A stretch of 64,000 nt of DNA from Mya arenaria. Lineage: Eukaryota > Mollusca > Bivalvia > Myida > Myidae. A program made the translations under genes and the position numbers. Where the stretch lies: contig NC_069124.1 of assembly GCF_026914265.1 (NCBI RefSeq), positions 52,564,388 to 52,628,387 of the forward strand, written 5' to 3'. Positions 26,865-39,606 of this stretch are shown one piece after another. Every line of letters begins with the position of its first letter. Within the stretch, counting starts at the first letter, position 1. The notes beneath the pieces are model-generated. The model made no database searches and was not told the origin of the DNA. It saw only the letters and a program-made list of their open reading frames with translations.

Positions 26865-27040
26865 TTTTATACATTATATATGTAGTGCGTTGTTTGTGGA
26901 GTTTTGGGCTGTTATTCCATGTTTCTGGTTTGTGACTGTTTGTTTTTGTGTTTGGCATTGACCCTGTGCCAATAGACGGGTTTTATGTTTAAACTTTCGA
27001 CTACTGTACTTGTTTCTGTTGTTTTTCATACAAATATTTA
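26865..27040 (+). repeat. Dispersed repeat R1, copy 2
   Basis: Same family as 22,068-22,236: GTGGAGTTTTGGGCTGTTA, then a CCTGTGCCAATAGACGGG block and TTTATGTTTAAAC. Confidence 0.55.
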
Positions 27041-27099
27041 GACAAGTAAACTACTATTCTGGAGATCGATTGACAGCGAAGCTTTCACTGTTCTTCCTA

Positions 27100-28075
27100 A
27101 TTTAAAGGAAACATGTCGCCAAATTATATTCGTCTACCTTCAATCCAAATGAAGCGTAAATAATTAGTTACTAACATGAAGCTAGTAATTCTAGTCTCCT
27201 CACGAGTTCGGATAACATATGATTAAATATCCGCGTTGTGGTCATTATGTTTAAACTTGCTAGAAAGTCTTCTGGCCACACATCATCCGGACTCATCAGA
27301 TTCTCTACTTCCTGGTTGCCAGTTTTCTTTAGTAGGTTTCTTAAAATCTCGACACGAGAAACACAATTGTCCGTTATGAGAACGGAAAATGTTAAACTGA
27401 TCACATAAAACGCATTGCTGTCGTTTTTGTCAAATTTGTATTTGCGTCTGAAATTTATGTTATTCATGTGACCAATTTGGTCATTCAACGTGTGAATTAC
27501 GTAATGCCTGCTGAATGTGTCATGGGGTTTATTCATTCCATGTAATCTAAAAAAAAGCACAGCAGACTGAATAACGTGTTTTCCGTCTATTTCATCTATT
27601 CATGTACTTGACCATCTTAGTGCTCATATTGGTACTTCAACAATTTTTGATTTGATTTTATGTTCAAGCTCCAAATTTTCAAATATTGATTTTAATAATA
27701 ATTTCAAAATGACTGTGAGTGAAGTTCGTCCTCCACAAGAGGACAGCGAAAAGCAAACCATATGAAACTTACCTTAGTTTGTTGTTTAACTTAAACAGAA
27801 CTTGGCCATCACTAAATTCACTAATCTTTTACTGACGCACAGCAACGTATGCAGAATTATTACAATCTAAAAATATATACGGGATTGATTATCCAAATTG
27901 GACAGATAAGAAAACTGATAAATAAACTGATTTTCTACCATCTGATCAATATTGCTATCAGCGCAAAGGCACCAATAAACGTTAAATGCTTGTTTGTGCA
28001 TAATAGGAAGGCAATATGATTCGATATTAAAACTTGCACTAAGAACGTATATTCTAACCAAGGGAGAAAACTCAT
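27100..28075 (-). pseudogene. Orphan 5' fragment of an E-type MIEAP-like gene
   Basis: This segment matches 38,484-38,805 plus 40,343-40,810 of copy E: an exon-1-like stretch (27,171-27,395), then a 5' UTR-exon-like stretch ending at a GTAAGT donor (about 27,770), then upstream flank. The Met-Gly start of E corresponds to Thr-Asp here (TDNCVSR against MGNCFSR), and the following frame diverges from E. No exons 2-8 of this type follow in the gene's direction; the next coding sequence is the upstream flank of copy C. It is a leftover of unequal exchange. Confidence 0.6.
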
Positions 28076-28899
28076 TAAAATAATGGGCTATGTACGCACA
28101 TAGATTGATTTTTCTTCATTTGTACAATTGGATACAATGTTCATAATTTTGCTGTCGTGAGATGATTTGGCTTTGACGAAAACGGCATTTAAGACATTAG
28201 GAATGGCTACAATTTTAAAACAGGTAATAACATGCATATTTGAAATATCGTACATTCGTAGGCATTTCCGGGAATCTGGCTTAACTATTAAACAACTAAA
28301 AGCTAGCTGTCGTAGTTTGATAGAAACTGTTCATTGATAGCAATATTAAGTGCTACACTATAATTGCTACAACATTCAAAAGTGTTAGTTTACGTTTATC
28401 GAAGCTCATTGTTATCAAGAGTTGTCAAAAAAGAGGCCATTTCACTTTCCGAACACTTCCCCATGTTTCCAACTATCAAGAGCCAAGGATTTTTTGCATT
28501 TTATCTGCTTTGCCTTAGTTATCTTTTTGAAGAAAGCATTTCCGACCTAGTTTGTTGTAAACTTTGCGTCAGCCATTGCTCTCACAATATGCATAATGAT
28601 AAAATGTTGCTTAAACTAATCTGAACCTTTGATTAGTTATGGTAACCAATGCCCAATTTCCCCAAATATCTGAGAATTATGCCGTGGTATAACAACGGAT
28701 ATTTCTTACGTTTATTTTGTCAAAGAATTTACTGTAATAAAAAAGTTAACAATAAGTAGATTCAAAATTCAAAACATAGCATAATGTTGAATACATTAAC
28801 ATTTATATCTTAACAAAGATAATTGAACGTTTGTGTAAAAAAACTAATCAATGTAGTATAAATTAATAAGATAATATTTATATGGAAAACTACAAAACA

Positions 28900-29042
28900 A
28901 GCTCAGTAGCCAAACGTTTAAACATAAACCCCGTTTAATGGCACAGGGTAAACGCCAAAGACATAGACGCAAAAACAAACAAGAAACATGGATCAACAGC
29001 GCAAAACTTCACAAACAACACAGTACATATATACTATATAAA
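28900..29042 (-). repeat. Dispersed repeat R1, copy 3 (inverted)
   Basis: Reverse complement of the R1 family (TTTAAACATAAACCCCG... through AACAGCGCAAAACTTCACA). It lies 60 bases from the 3' end of pseudogene D. Confidence 0.55.
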
Positions 29043-30159
29043 TAACTAGGTAAGTGTATTAAGGATTGTTATGTACCGCCTTAGTACGGTGATATTTAAT
29101 GTTATTTTTTCATTTCTAATTGAAAATGAATCCAAACACCTTGGCTCTAAAGTTTTGTGCTCTCAGAAGGAGTGTCTTTACCACAATCTTCTATCATTGT
29201 TTGGCTCTCTTCACTTTGTCTTTCTTCAACCAATCCCTGTGCTATGCCTTTCGATAACAAAGGACCGTCTGTTGTGAGATACAACACAGACACTTGTTGA
29301 CATTACTGTCCACATAAACTGGTGGGTCTTGTACAGCCATTAGCCAGCACAGCTCAACACTTTCGTTGATAAACGTCTCTGCTATTTTGATTGCTTGTTT
29401 ATTCTCGGCAAAACGACCGTCCAATTTCTAGTAAAACATGAAAACAAATTATTCATAGCATTTTGTTTAAATAAAACACAAGTCAACAAATAAACAAATG
29501 CAAAGATAAATAACTTACAGCCCTTATCTGGTCCTTGGGTATCATCGAGGATTTCTTTCTGTTATCTTTCAGCCATTTCAAAATTTCGGTTGTACCCTTA
29601 AAAATTCGGATAAATACATTTATTATACATTTACTATACGCAAGTAACTGTGCTGTTTACTGATAAATGTGTGCAAACTTATATAATGTCAAATAATCAA
29701 CTCCGATAAAAATCACATGACAATGTAATAAACAGAGATTATATTTAATGTTCTACAAATTTCCACCTTTTCCGTACCACACCTTCAGCATCCAAGTGTA
29801 TGAACCGGGTTTAACATTTGGTTGGATTTAATGTGCCAAAATTACCATTAATTGGCAAATATATACATTAATTAATGAGTATTCACCAATGAAATCATTT
29901 AAGTGTTAAGCAAGCCAAAAGAGGTAATAAAACTATTCCAGGTTTAATACAATTTTCTGCAGGCTCACGAGCATTCGCTCACTCATGTTTATAAATAAAA
30001 ATAGTATATTCTTACTGACCGAAACTCTTTCAACATTTCTCTTAATTGGTCCAAATCCTTCGAAGCTTTTTCTTCACACGTTACGAATATGTTTTGAAAG
30101 ATACATGCTAATTATCTATATGGTGTAAACATTATTTTTTTATTTGAATGTATTTTCGA

Positions 30160-31577
30160 GATAAGGGCAATTATTTTATGCTTGACAAAACTTCACACGG
30201 TGCTCTATAATTCTGTAAAGTTTAAAAGGAATCCCATTCAAAGTTCTTGCTTACGATATGTTGCAACGAATGGACACACGGACGTATGAACTTTACTTTG
30301 GTGATAAGGGCAATTATTTTATGCTTGACAAAACTTCACACGGTGCTCTATAACTTTGTAAAGTTTAAAAGGAATCCCATTCAAAGTTCTTGCTTACGAT
30401 ATGTTGCAACGAATGGACACACGGACGTATGAACTTTACTTTCGAGATGAGGGCAATTATTTTATGCTTGACAAAACTTCACACGGTGCTCTATAACTCT
30501 GTAAAGTTTAAATGAAATCCTATTCAAAATTCTTGCTTACGATATGTTGCAACGAATGGACACACGGACGTATGAACTTTACTTTCGAGATGTGGGCAAT
30601 TATTTTATGCTTGACAAAACTTCACACGGTGCTCTATAATTCTGTAAAGTTTAAAAGGAATCCCATTCAAAGTTCTTGCTTACGATATGTTGCAACGAAT
30701 GGACACACGGACGTATGAACTTTACTTTGGTGATAAGGGCAATTATTTTATGCTTGACAAAACTTCACACGGTGCTCTATAACTCTGTAAAGTTTAAAAG
30801 GAATCCCATTCAAAGTTCTTGCTTACGATATGTTGCAACGAATGGACACACGGACGTATGAACTTTACTTTCGAGATAAGGGCAATTATTTTATGCTTGA
30901 CAAAACTTCACACGGTGTTCTATAACTCTGTAAAGTTTAAATGGAATCCTGTTCAAAATTCTTGCTTACGATATGTTGCAACGAATGGACACACGGACGT
31001 ATGAACTTTACTTTCGAGATAAGGGCAATTATTTTATGCTTGACAAAACTTCACACGGTGCTCTATAACTCTGTAAAGTTTAAATGGAATCCCATTCAAA
31101 AATCTTGCTTACGATATGTTGCAACGAATGGACACACGGACGTGTGAACTTTACTTTCGAGATAAGGGCAATTTTTTTATGCTTGACAAAACTTTACATG
31201 GTGCTCTATAACTCTGTAAAGTTTAAATGGAATCCCATTCAAAATTCTTGCTTACGATATGTTGCAACGAATGGACACACGGACGTGTAAACTATACTAT
31301 CGAAATAAGGGCAATTATTTTATGCTTGACGATACTTCACACGGTGCTCTATAACTCTGTAAAGTTTAAAAGGAATCCAGTTCAAAGTTCTTGCTTACGA
31401 TATGTTGCAACGAATGGACACACGGACGTGTGAACTTTACTTTCGAGATAAGGGCAATTATTTTATGCTTGACACAAATTCACACGGTGCTCTATAACTC
31501 TGTAAAGTTTAATTGAAATCCCATCCTAAGTTCTTGTTTACGATATGTTGCAATGGACAGACACACGGACGAATGAG
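30160..31577 (+). repeat. 143-bp minisatellite, about 10 units
   Basis: Unit starts fall every 143 bases (30,160; 30,303; 30,446; 30,589; 30,732; 30,875; 31,018; 31,161; 31,304; 31,447). Units differ at a few positions; each contains ATGCTTGACAAAACTTCACA and GGACACACGGACGT. The repeated 61-68-codon frames across the array are a by-product of the repeat, since each unit has its own stop. The array lies inside pseudogene D, 67 bases upstream of its exon 6 in gene direction. Confidence 0.95.
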
Positions 31578-32283
31578 GGAACAATCTGACAATGCGCGTA
31601 TAAAATGACGCTTTTCGGACATTTTCATAGAAGCTATATCCGAGAAGCTCTTTCCTTATGAGAAGGTATTTTCTCGACTGGCGCCTTATTTATCCAATCT
31701 CATGTCACAAATATATGATAGAGTATGCAATACTGAGGCATCGCAATAATTCGACAGACTGATAGATTGTAAAAGAAATATAAATTCCACCCTTCGGAAA
31801 AGGATAAAATACAACCGCTTCCTATAAGGCCATCCCCAGGCTGGTTTTTCTTTACAACCCTCTTTTAATAACGTATTAAAGTATTACAGGTAAATAGAGG
31901 TACTCAATACATGTATGTCGTCTGCATATTAAAAACGTACATGGTCAACAAATTCTAAAGCATTGTTTCATATCTTATTATATATACATCTCACTCATAA
32001 TTTTTCGACTGTTTGCCCTTCTACGTTGATTGATCAAATCTCATGTCACAAAAACATCGCAAAATGAGCATGATAACTTATCAGATACTGTGACATCGCA
32101 AACACACTGAATTAAGAATCTACCAATTGATAACACCGGTAGTTTGTAAAATCCGATAACAGAACGTTAAGCTAAAGTGCAATAACATTTATATTTAACT
32201 CCTTACTCAAGTTACAGCCAATGCATACTAATAATTTGGTTACTTATTATAATAACATTTCAAAATGACCGTCACTGATGCAT

Positions 32284-32437
32284 CAGTTTAGACGATAATG
32301 GTTTAGGTATAGATCAGTTTAGACGGTAATGGTTTAGGTATAGAATAGTTTAGACGATAATGGTTTAGGTATAGATCAGTTTAGACGTTAATGGTTTAGG
32401 TATAGATCAGTTTAGACGATAATGGTTTAGGTATAGA
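32284..32437 (+). repeat. 31-bp tandem repeat, 5 units
   Basis: Five near-identical units of CAGTTTAGACGATAATGG followed by TTTAGGTATAGAT, within the degraded first intron of copy D. Confidence 0.9.
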
Positions 32438-32990
32438 CGAAGTATACCGTATTGATACATGAATTGGTTTATGGAAATTAAACGTTCGAGTCAGGCACAG
32501 CTAGGCGAAAGTTTAATTTTCATAGACACCGCTAATAAAGCACAAAAGTTATAAAATAGTTCATTTTTGTTTACTACCAAGGTAGGCCTATTTCAATTAA
32601 ACATGTTTCAGCTATACGATTGAAACATGTACGCGTAAGAAACTGAAGTATGATGAATATTTGTGGGTTTGTTTTTTTTTCATTTTCAACATGGTTTATA
32701 GAGTTGTTGGCATATTATTTGCTTCGTTGCTTATTAAGGTAAAATATTGTTTTTTATTGATAGATGTGTTGGATTGATTTACTTTACCACATTAAAAATT
32801 GTGTTGTTGTATTTTTGTTTCGTTTGTTGAATAAAAAATCACAGCTTGTATTTGATGAATGGCAGCCATGATGACGTTATTGCTTTCATGTGAAAGATGT
32901 TGAACATTAATTAATTAATTATCATAGTTACTTTAACCATTATCTATTTTATAACGATTGTGAAGGAAGCTATGATAGCTTATACTAAGT

Positions 32991-33106
32991 CACTCTCGTT
33001 GGCACGATGTTGCCACTAACCAAACTCACATGCACCAGGCCGGGAATCGAACCTGGGTCGCCTTGGTGAGACGCGAGTGCGCTAACCACTGCGCTAACCG
33101 GACAAT
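32991..33106 (-). mobile_element. tRNA-derived SINE, internally deleted
   Basis: On the minus strand it begins GTCCGGTTAGCGCAGTGG (box A TAGCGCAGTGG) with box B GGTTCGATTCC, and ends in a TCGTGCCAACGAGAGT tail. Same family as 61,954-62,172 but lacks that copy's central section. Confidence 0.75.
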
Positions 33107-33510
33107 CATAGTTAAGATGTTAAACACTATTTAATTAGTTTAATAACATAAATCCTCACGAATAACTTTACCATTTCCATTAATTATTCTATCAGAAGTT
33201 ATTATGCAATAACAAAGGTAATATTATTGTACCTATAATCAGTCGGACTGTAACCCTTTCTTGCCACACTGATATCGTTGATTATTGAAAAGAAAGTATG
33301 AAATGAAAAGCTGATTTTCACGCTCATACTCAGTGCTACCTCAGTTCACATTTATTCCTAAGTATGTGAAGAAAAAGAGTGTATGTCAACTTACAATGAA
33401 TGCTGATCATCGTCTTCCGTCTCCTTATCAGACACATTAGACGTAATGCAATGTTATTCGGATGATTGCTCTTTGTTTTTGCAACAGCAGAAACAGTTTA
33501 AACCCCTCAT

Positions 33511-35391
33511 GTTTGTCCTCTCCATGAACTAAGAACGGCAGTAACAGAAGGCACGTTTATTCACCTCTCTCTAACAAACACCTCCCGTTCCAATCTGATC
33601 AAGGAAGTTGTTTATTTAGGTTAAGCGGTGTACTCGCTTACAGATAAAGTAATATCATTACATATCTCTTTTGCGGATGAGAGTCGGACGCATCTGGCGT
33701 GCGCCCCTATCTTAAATGCCATGTCTGAAACAAATTCATGTTAAACTCTTGGAAAAAAGTATCATAACACTTCACAATTGACCATAATGTCCAGAAACGT
33801 ATATATGTATGGGAGTCATAAATCACCACTGTGTCGAACATTTCAAATTGATTTATATCAAAGCGTTCATTAGCATTTTAAAGTATGCAAAACGATCGGT
33901 TATAGCACATTAAATGCACGTTTCATGCACATACCTGCTTTCTGACTGTTTTGGTCATTAAACAAATGTTAAACATTGAAAGTTAAACACACCAGAGACC
34001 ACTTTGACAAAAACCAAAGAGCTGAAAACACGGGGGTACTGAATGGGTATTTTTAATTTAAATAGCAGCAATTTGTTCCTAAATTACAGCTATAAATATC
34101 CGATACCCAATAAAGGTCTTTTTAGAATGTTTTATAGAACAATCGTTCAAATTAAACAAGGAGAGATTAAAACGTTTTATTGTTTGTATCCCGTTTACGA
34201 TCATGATTTTCTGCATTTCGGCTCATTACTTCTTTTCCTTAAAATAAGTTTTTGTCATTTTTCGTAAGTGTTTTTTCAACCCAAACCTTGTCTGGCTTTG
34301 GTCCACATCTTCGCAAATCGTTCACTGTGAGATTATCGTTCACTGTGAGATGTTCACTGTGAGATTATCGTTCACTGTGAGATTATCGTTCACTGTGAGA
34401 TTACGCGCGAATGTGGATCGGATGAATATGCCGGGATAAACAGATTGAATAGATGCAACAGCTTGTTTTTATGCATGCGGATAGCGTGCAAATGGAATAA
34501 AGGACATATATTTCATCTCATTTTTTTCCATTTTGATAATGACTGATTCTCCTCAAACCAATATTTTGAAAATAGAAGCTTTTCAGATTTTCAAACTTTG
34601 GGCGTTAAAGTGAAAGACAAACACAATTTGACGTTTCTTCTGAAACTGATGCGTAAGCTGCAGTGGTCTGATTTTAACTTCTAGCCACATTCAAAAACAA
34701 AGGTTTTAAAGTGACACTCTTATTCAAAATCAATATATACACATGTATAACAAACATCAATTTTGACTGATAAACCTTTTAACTACGCACTAAATAATTG
34801 ATAACTGATAACATGATTGTAATCGTGTATTCAATAGCATGAAGCGCAAAAGTATTAAATGATTGGTGAAAGCTAAAAGATTAACCCACTTTAATATCTA
34901 TTTTTTCAAAATGTTTATCATGTTTTCTTTTGCTTTGGTTTCTAATTTTTGTTTTGCTTTGGCTTTCCGTTTGTAGATAAGCTGTTTGCCTTATTGTCAT
35001 CCTCCGTTTACGTATTTCGATTTCTTGACTGGTGTTTGACTGGAGGTTATAGGAATGAGCTCTGGAGAATTGGATTCCTTTACTTTAACAATTTAGTCAC
35101 CTGGTGTGTTCGAAGACAACGATTCTTTGTCACTGACTGGATAATCTTGCATTTTAATGTTTGATATCCATTTAATGCCTGTTTTTGTTGATATTCCAGG
35201 ATAAATTGTAATTTTGCTTCTTTTTTATGTTATTTGTGACATCTTCCCTTCGGCTTCAAGGCATGTTTCGATGACATGTTCCTTCGCCATAATCATTTAG
35301 GTATCACCTCTATTACTTGTAGCGAGTGGCTCCTTATTTTGACAGTGCTTGTGCATTGCATGTTATAAATGTGTAGCTTCTTCGACGTATT
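33511..35391. other. Upstream flank of copy D and spacer to copy E
   Basis: 33,511-33,700 matches the upstream flanks of B and C. A short 18-bp tandem repeat (GTTCACTGTGAGATTATC, five units) occupies 34,319-34,402. From 34,420 to 35,391 I see no gene or known repeat; the plus-strand frame at 34,949-35,164 has no support. Confidence 0.45.
34319..34402 (+). repeat. 18-bp tandem repeat, 5 units
   Basis: Five units of GTTCACTGTGAGATTATC, one of them shortened. Confidence 0.85.
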
Positions 35392-38300
35392 TCATAACTT
35401 CGTTGATGTTACATCCGTTTGAGTTTCTGTTAGTACCGTCGTCTGCGCTGACGTCATGTGTTCGTTTTCACTCACCATCTCTGTCTGTCCTTGTGCAACT
35501 CCTTTCACCAAAATGTTTCCACCTTCAGTAAGGTACAACACAGGCCAAACAATGTAATCAATGGTTTTCCCGGATATAGTATAAATCCTATATATGCTGG
35601 TGTCAAGAATCTCCCCTCTTTTATCGATGTTCTTATCTACGTACACAGGCGGGTCTTGAACAGCCATCAACCAGCAGATTGTTATGCATTTTTCAAAGAA
35701 CGGTTTGAGACATTTTCTTTGTTCTTTTGTTTCAAATTGTTTCTTGATAGTTGGTCGTAGCTCCTGGAAAGAAAGTTCAAAGGGGTTATGTAACGTTATA
35801 AAAATATTTAACGCACAATATACACAAACCATTGCCTTGATACAGTTTTAGATTTCCAACGTGATTCCGTCTCTTAATAAACTTAGGTCTCAATACAAAT
35901 TGTTCACATTTTAACTCTACATGTACGCGCTTAAGCGTGAAATGTATACCTTTCTGAATTCTTTAACTGCAGTTTCATAATGCTTCTTACGATTGTCTTT
36001 CATCTGTTTGACAAGTTGGGTAGATGGCTCAGGCATCTGTAATTTGTAAAAGGCTACATAAGTCTATCCACTTACCAGCATTATAAGGTAATGCTTTAAC
36101 CTTTTCTGGCACGAATAATCTCGTAAGATAATACTTTTCCTTAAATAAAAAATATTATTAGAGGCTCCATTTATTCGTGTTAGATGGGGCGTAAGTTTAA
36201 AACTTGAAGAGCATAAGTTTAATCCTCTTGAATTTGCAGGGCTTGTCTGGATATGATCATGATTACATTATTTGGTACCAAATCTTATACATAAATCAAT
36301 TATATACGTCTTTTTTGTGACCATTAATTGATATTACCAAACACAAATAACGAATGACAGGTGAGTCAACATTTCATTCGCTGATGAATATTACCTGGAA
36401 TAGTTTCAAAACTGTGTTTAACTCGTTCAAATCAGCGTCAGCCTTTTGTCTACATTGAACATAAATATCCTGAAAACAAAATGTTTGTATGCTTTAATTT
36501 TCATTCAGAGATATCGGGTGGTTCAAATTCTAGGCAACGTGATATGATTTTAAATACGAGTTTTACAAAGGTAGCCAGCGTGGCTTATGACCAGATCTTA
36601 TTTTCGCTCACTTAATTTGATTAGTAAATTGTTTCATTTATAGATGAATAGTAATCACAGTGTATAGCATTTTACCACAAATATCTTTAACAAGTTCTTG
36701 CATGCATCTTGTTTTTCTTGTGTGTCCTTCTCGGTAAGTACATCGTATGCTTCTGTCCATTCATTGTCGTAGAGTTCCGAAAACATTTCGGCAAGCTTTG
36801 TTGGTCTATTTGGATCGCTAAGATCGGTGATGTCGGGGTTGTTGTCTGACATTTTTGCTCCAAGTGCTGCACTCAGTCTGAAACCGCATATGCATATACC
36901 AATCATAATAATGTCATATATTCATTTTGTTTTATAATTGTATTGTTTAGAATTGTATTGATATTGCGACATGTTGTTTATTTGTGAGAAATTGTAGGTT
37001 TATGTTTAAAAACATACCACACCTATTCAATAGTGACTGGTTTTCTTCCGTAAGTCTTTGAACTGTTGAATGTAGATCTGCTATTTGCGTCCTGCATTGA
37101 CATATTTCCGATTCTGGCCTGCATGAAAAAAATGGAGGGATACCGGATACAGTGTCACAGCATTAAAATAATCAACTTGTTAAAAAATCGTCAATTCAAC
37201 CTGAGATTGCCAATTAAAAACCATTCAGTCAAATACGTTTGTCTTTAAAAATTTGACATAAACATGATGCCTAGTCATCTAAAATAATTCAAGATATTTA
37301 TAACTTTACAGGACGACAAAGAAAACATGATTGCGTATAATGATCTTACCTTTTACCTTTCTTTTTCTTGTTTTTCAATAATTTATTCGGTACAGTAGTG
37401 ATCTCGTTTTTGCCCTCATCTCTAATTGGAAATGTTAAAAAAAATAAGATCATTTAATGGTGTGATTTTGCAAATGAATAATGCATGTATGTTTCAATAA
37501 CCATAGCATTTGTTATTGGACATTACATAACATGCAGCTAGATACATACATTGTTATGTGCATCTCTGACGAGCTTGTTGGCCTGGACGTTCTAAAAATA
37601 GATAAATTTACACATTTCTTTCAAATGATAGTGTCATTCCTTTCCGGTCTGCATTAATAATAAAGGGGTGCATCATATTGTGTTACAACTTATTATGTCG
37701 AGCCTTAAAATATAAAACGTCAATTCAACGTAATATTAAAAATCAAAATCAAAATATTCATACTGTTAAAAACATTATTTTTTCACGACGATGTGATTTA
37801 GTTAGTTAAAATAGGTTTCATTCCATTTACAATATTTATAGCATGACAGAAAAAAGGCCATCAACTGATTGGCGAGCTACTAACATCTACGGGGTTTAGA
37901 CTAGCAACTAGAATTCTAGAGATGTTATACAGGAATCTACTGAATGACGAGATACTAACATCTACACAGTTTAGACAAGTATGCTAGAGTTCCAAAAACG
38001 TATTAATGAGTGGCGAGCAACTTACATCTACACAGTTTAGACAAGTATGCTAGAGTTCCAAAAACGTATTAATGAGTGGCGAGCAACTCACATCTACACA
38101 GTTTAGACAAGTATGCTAGAGTTCCAAAAACGTATTAATGAGTGGCGAGCAACTCACATCTACACAGTTTAGACAAGTATGCTAGAGTTCCAAAAACTTA
38201 ATACTGAATGGTTAGCAACTAACATATACAGAGCTTAGATTAGAGTACTAGGATTCTAGATATGTTATATAGGGATCTACTGAGTGGCGAGCAACTAACA

Positions 38301-38773
38301 TCTACAGAGCTTAAACAGGTATGCTAGAGTTCCAGAAACGTAATACTGAGTGGCGAGCAACAAACATCTAGTACTAGGATTCAAGATATCTAATATCGGG
38401 ATCCACTGAGTGGCAAACTACAAACATCTACAGAATTTAGAACATCAAAATAGGTTTCAAGACATCGGTCATTCAGTTGTTTGCTTAAATTACGGAAAAC
38501 ATATCGCCAAATTATATTTCGATTCCGTCATCTCCCTGTTTCACAGAATGGTATATAGATAGTTACTAACCTATTTGCCGAGCCAGTGCGTCTAGTCTCC
38601 TCGTTAGGTGAAATTCCTTTCAGGCTACTAACCGCGTTTGGGTCGATATTTACTGAGTTGATGCTTCTACCCACATATCCTGCGGGCTCATCAGATTCAT
38701 TACTGCCTGGTTTGCCAGTGTTCTTGTTTTGTTCTCTGGGACCGACATTAGCACGAGAAAAACAGTTGCCCAT
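35392..38773 (-). CDS. MIEAP C-terminal-domain-like protein, copy E, with acylation-type N-terminus
   Basis: Complete, diverged member of 382 residues. Exons: 38571-38773, 37550-37591, 37350-37421, 37023-37118, 36676-36877, 36395-36469, 35950-36036, 35392-35763; all GT-AG with the same phases as B and C. The start MGNCFSRA matches the myristoylation consensus best of all copies (Gly2, Ser6), with Cys4 for palmitoylation. Exon 3 ends in a Lys-rich run; exon 4 has coiled-coil character. Exon 5 carries RPTKLAEMFSELYDNEW; exon 8 carries CWLMAVQDPPVYVD, then IDYIVWPVLYL and KGVAQG, the MIEAP-like core, and a Thr-rich tail. A 5' UTR exon probably lies at about 40,402-40,460 with a GTGAGT donor, and a second acceptor lies about 30 bases before the ATG. 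Intron 1 holds a 66-bp minisatellite. Confidence 0.75.
37865..38442 (+). repeat. 66-bp minisatellite in intron 1 of copy E, about 8 units
   Basis: Units contain GAGTGGCGAGCAACT, CATCTACACAGTTTAGAC and GCTAGAGTTCC. The three units between about 38,010 and 38,200 are almost identical and the outer ones are diverged. It is intronic and has no coding frame. Confidence 0.85.
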
Positions 38774-39119
38774 TATGAAAACTGGAAATGTCAAACTGAC
38801 CTGTAAACAAGTAATTGAATTGTTTGTGTCAAAAATGTTTTGCAACTGAAATTACATTTATTCTAGTGACAATTTTGGTCATTCATTGTGCGAATGTCAT
38901 ACGGCTTACTGAAGGTGTCATAGAGTTTAAACATTCGCTACAGTCTATAAAAACAAAACAAATCAAATTGGAAACCATGTTTTCACTTCACTTTTATCCA
39001 TTTAAGTAAATTATAATTCAGTGTGCGTCTTGTTACTAAAACAGTTAAGACTTAATTTTAATGTTCATGCTATAAACAGTCAAGTACAATGTATTTGTTT
39101 TCATATTATTTTCAAAGTA

Positions 39120-39156
39120 TAGAAGAAGTAGAAGAAGAAGAAGAAAAAGAAGAAAG
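39120..39156 (+). repeat. GAA-type simple repeat
   Basis: Purine-rich AGAAGAAG tract with minor interruptions, in the leader intron of copy E. Confidence 0.8.
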
Positions 39157-39606
39157 TTTTTTTCAAAAAAAATATTATTTACAATTATAAAATTATCAAT
39201 ACAACACACTACACATTTGAAATAGGCCAATATGATCAAATTAATGTTATACAATAGCTTATATATGCATGTATGATGGAGCGTATTTATAAATAGGTTT
39301 ATCTATATCACAATGTTAACATATCTGTATCTGTATAATTCAATATACTTTTCTTAATATATCAGCTATGAAATCTTTCTCTGTTGTATGCCTATTATAG
39401 GTTTTACTTACGTTGAAAAATCATAAATTATCCAATTAAGGGCAAATGACAAATGATCAAAATTAAGAAATACCTGTTCGTAAATAAAATAAAATAAATT
39501 ATTAAACAAATAGACATATCACAAGACAGCAGCTTTATCTCAATTGAGTATACCAATCTGATAATAATATGATGTTCATGACTATTAATAGTGAATAAAC
39601 ATGTTA

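Larger units (their letters stand above)
29145..33510 (-). pseudogene. MIEAP-like copy D, decayed
   Basis: Same family and order as copies B and C. The exon 1 equivalent (start 33,508-33,510) reads MRGLNCFCCCKNK and stops after 18 codons; the Met-Gly is now Met-Arg. An exon 2 remnant lies near 31,795-31,830. Exons 3-5 are not found, and a 143-bp minisatellite occupies the place where exon 5 should lie. Exon 6 (30,016-30,093) is open, but its acceptor AG has become AA. Exon 7 (29,519-29,596) is intact. Exon 8 (29,145-29,427) has an internal deletion that removes the segment encoding YKYYTQKGKLVDYVVWP and shifts the frame. These independent lesions make a functional product unlikely. Confidence 0.8.

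Noticed and set aside
30247-31433. Series of 61-68-codon plus-strand frames with near-identical peptides
   Set aside because: They are produced by the 143-bp minisatellite. Each unit contains its own stop and no start context or conserved domain is seen.
30160-31577. CRISPR-like regular spacing
   Set aside because: Units are contiguous 143-bp tandem copies without unique spacers, in a eukaryotic context.
34949-35164. Plus-strand 71-codon frame rich in Phe and Trp
   Set aside because: No splice signals, no homologue in other spacers and composition typical of a chance frame in AT-rich DNA.
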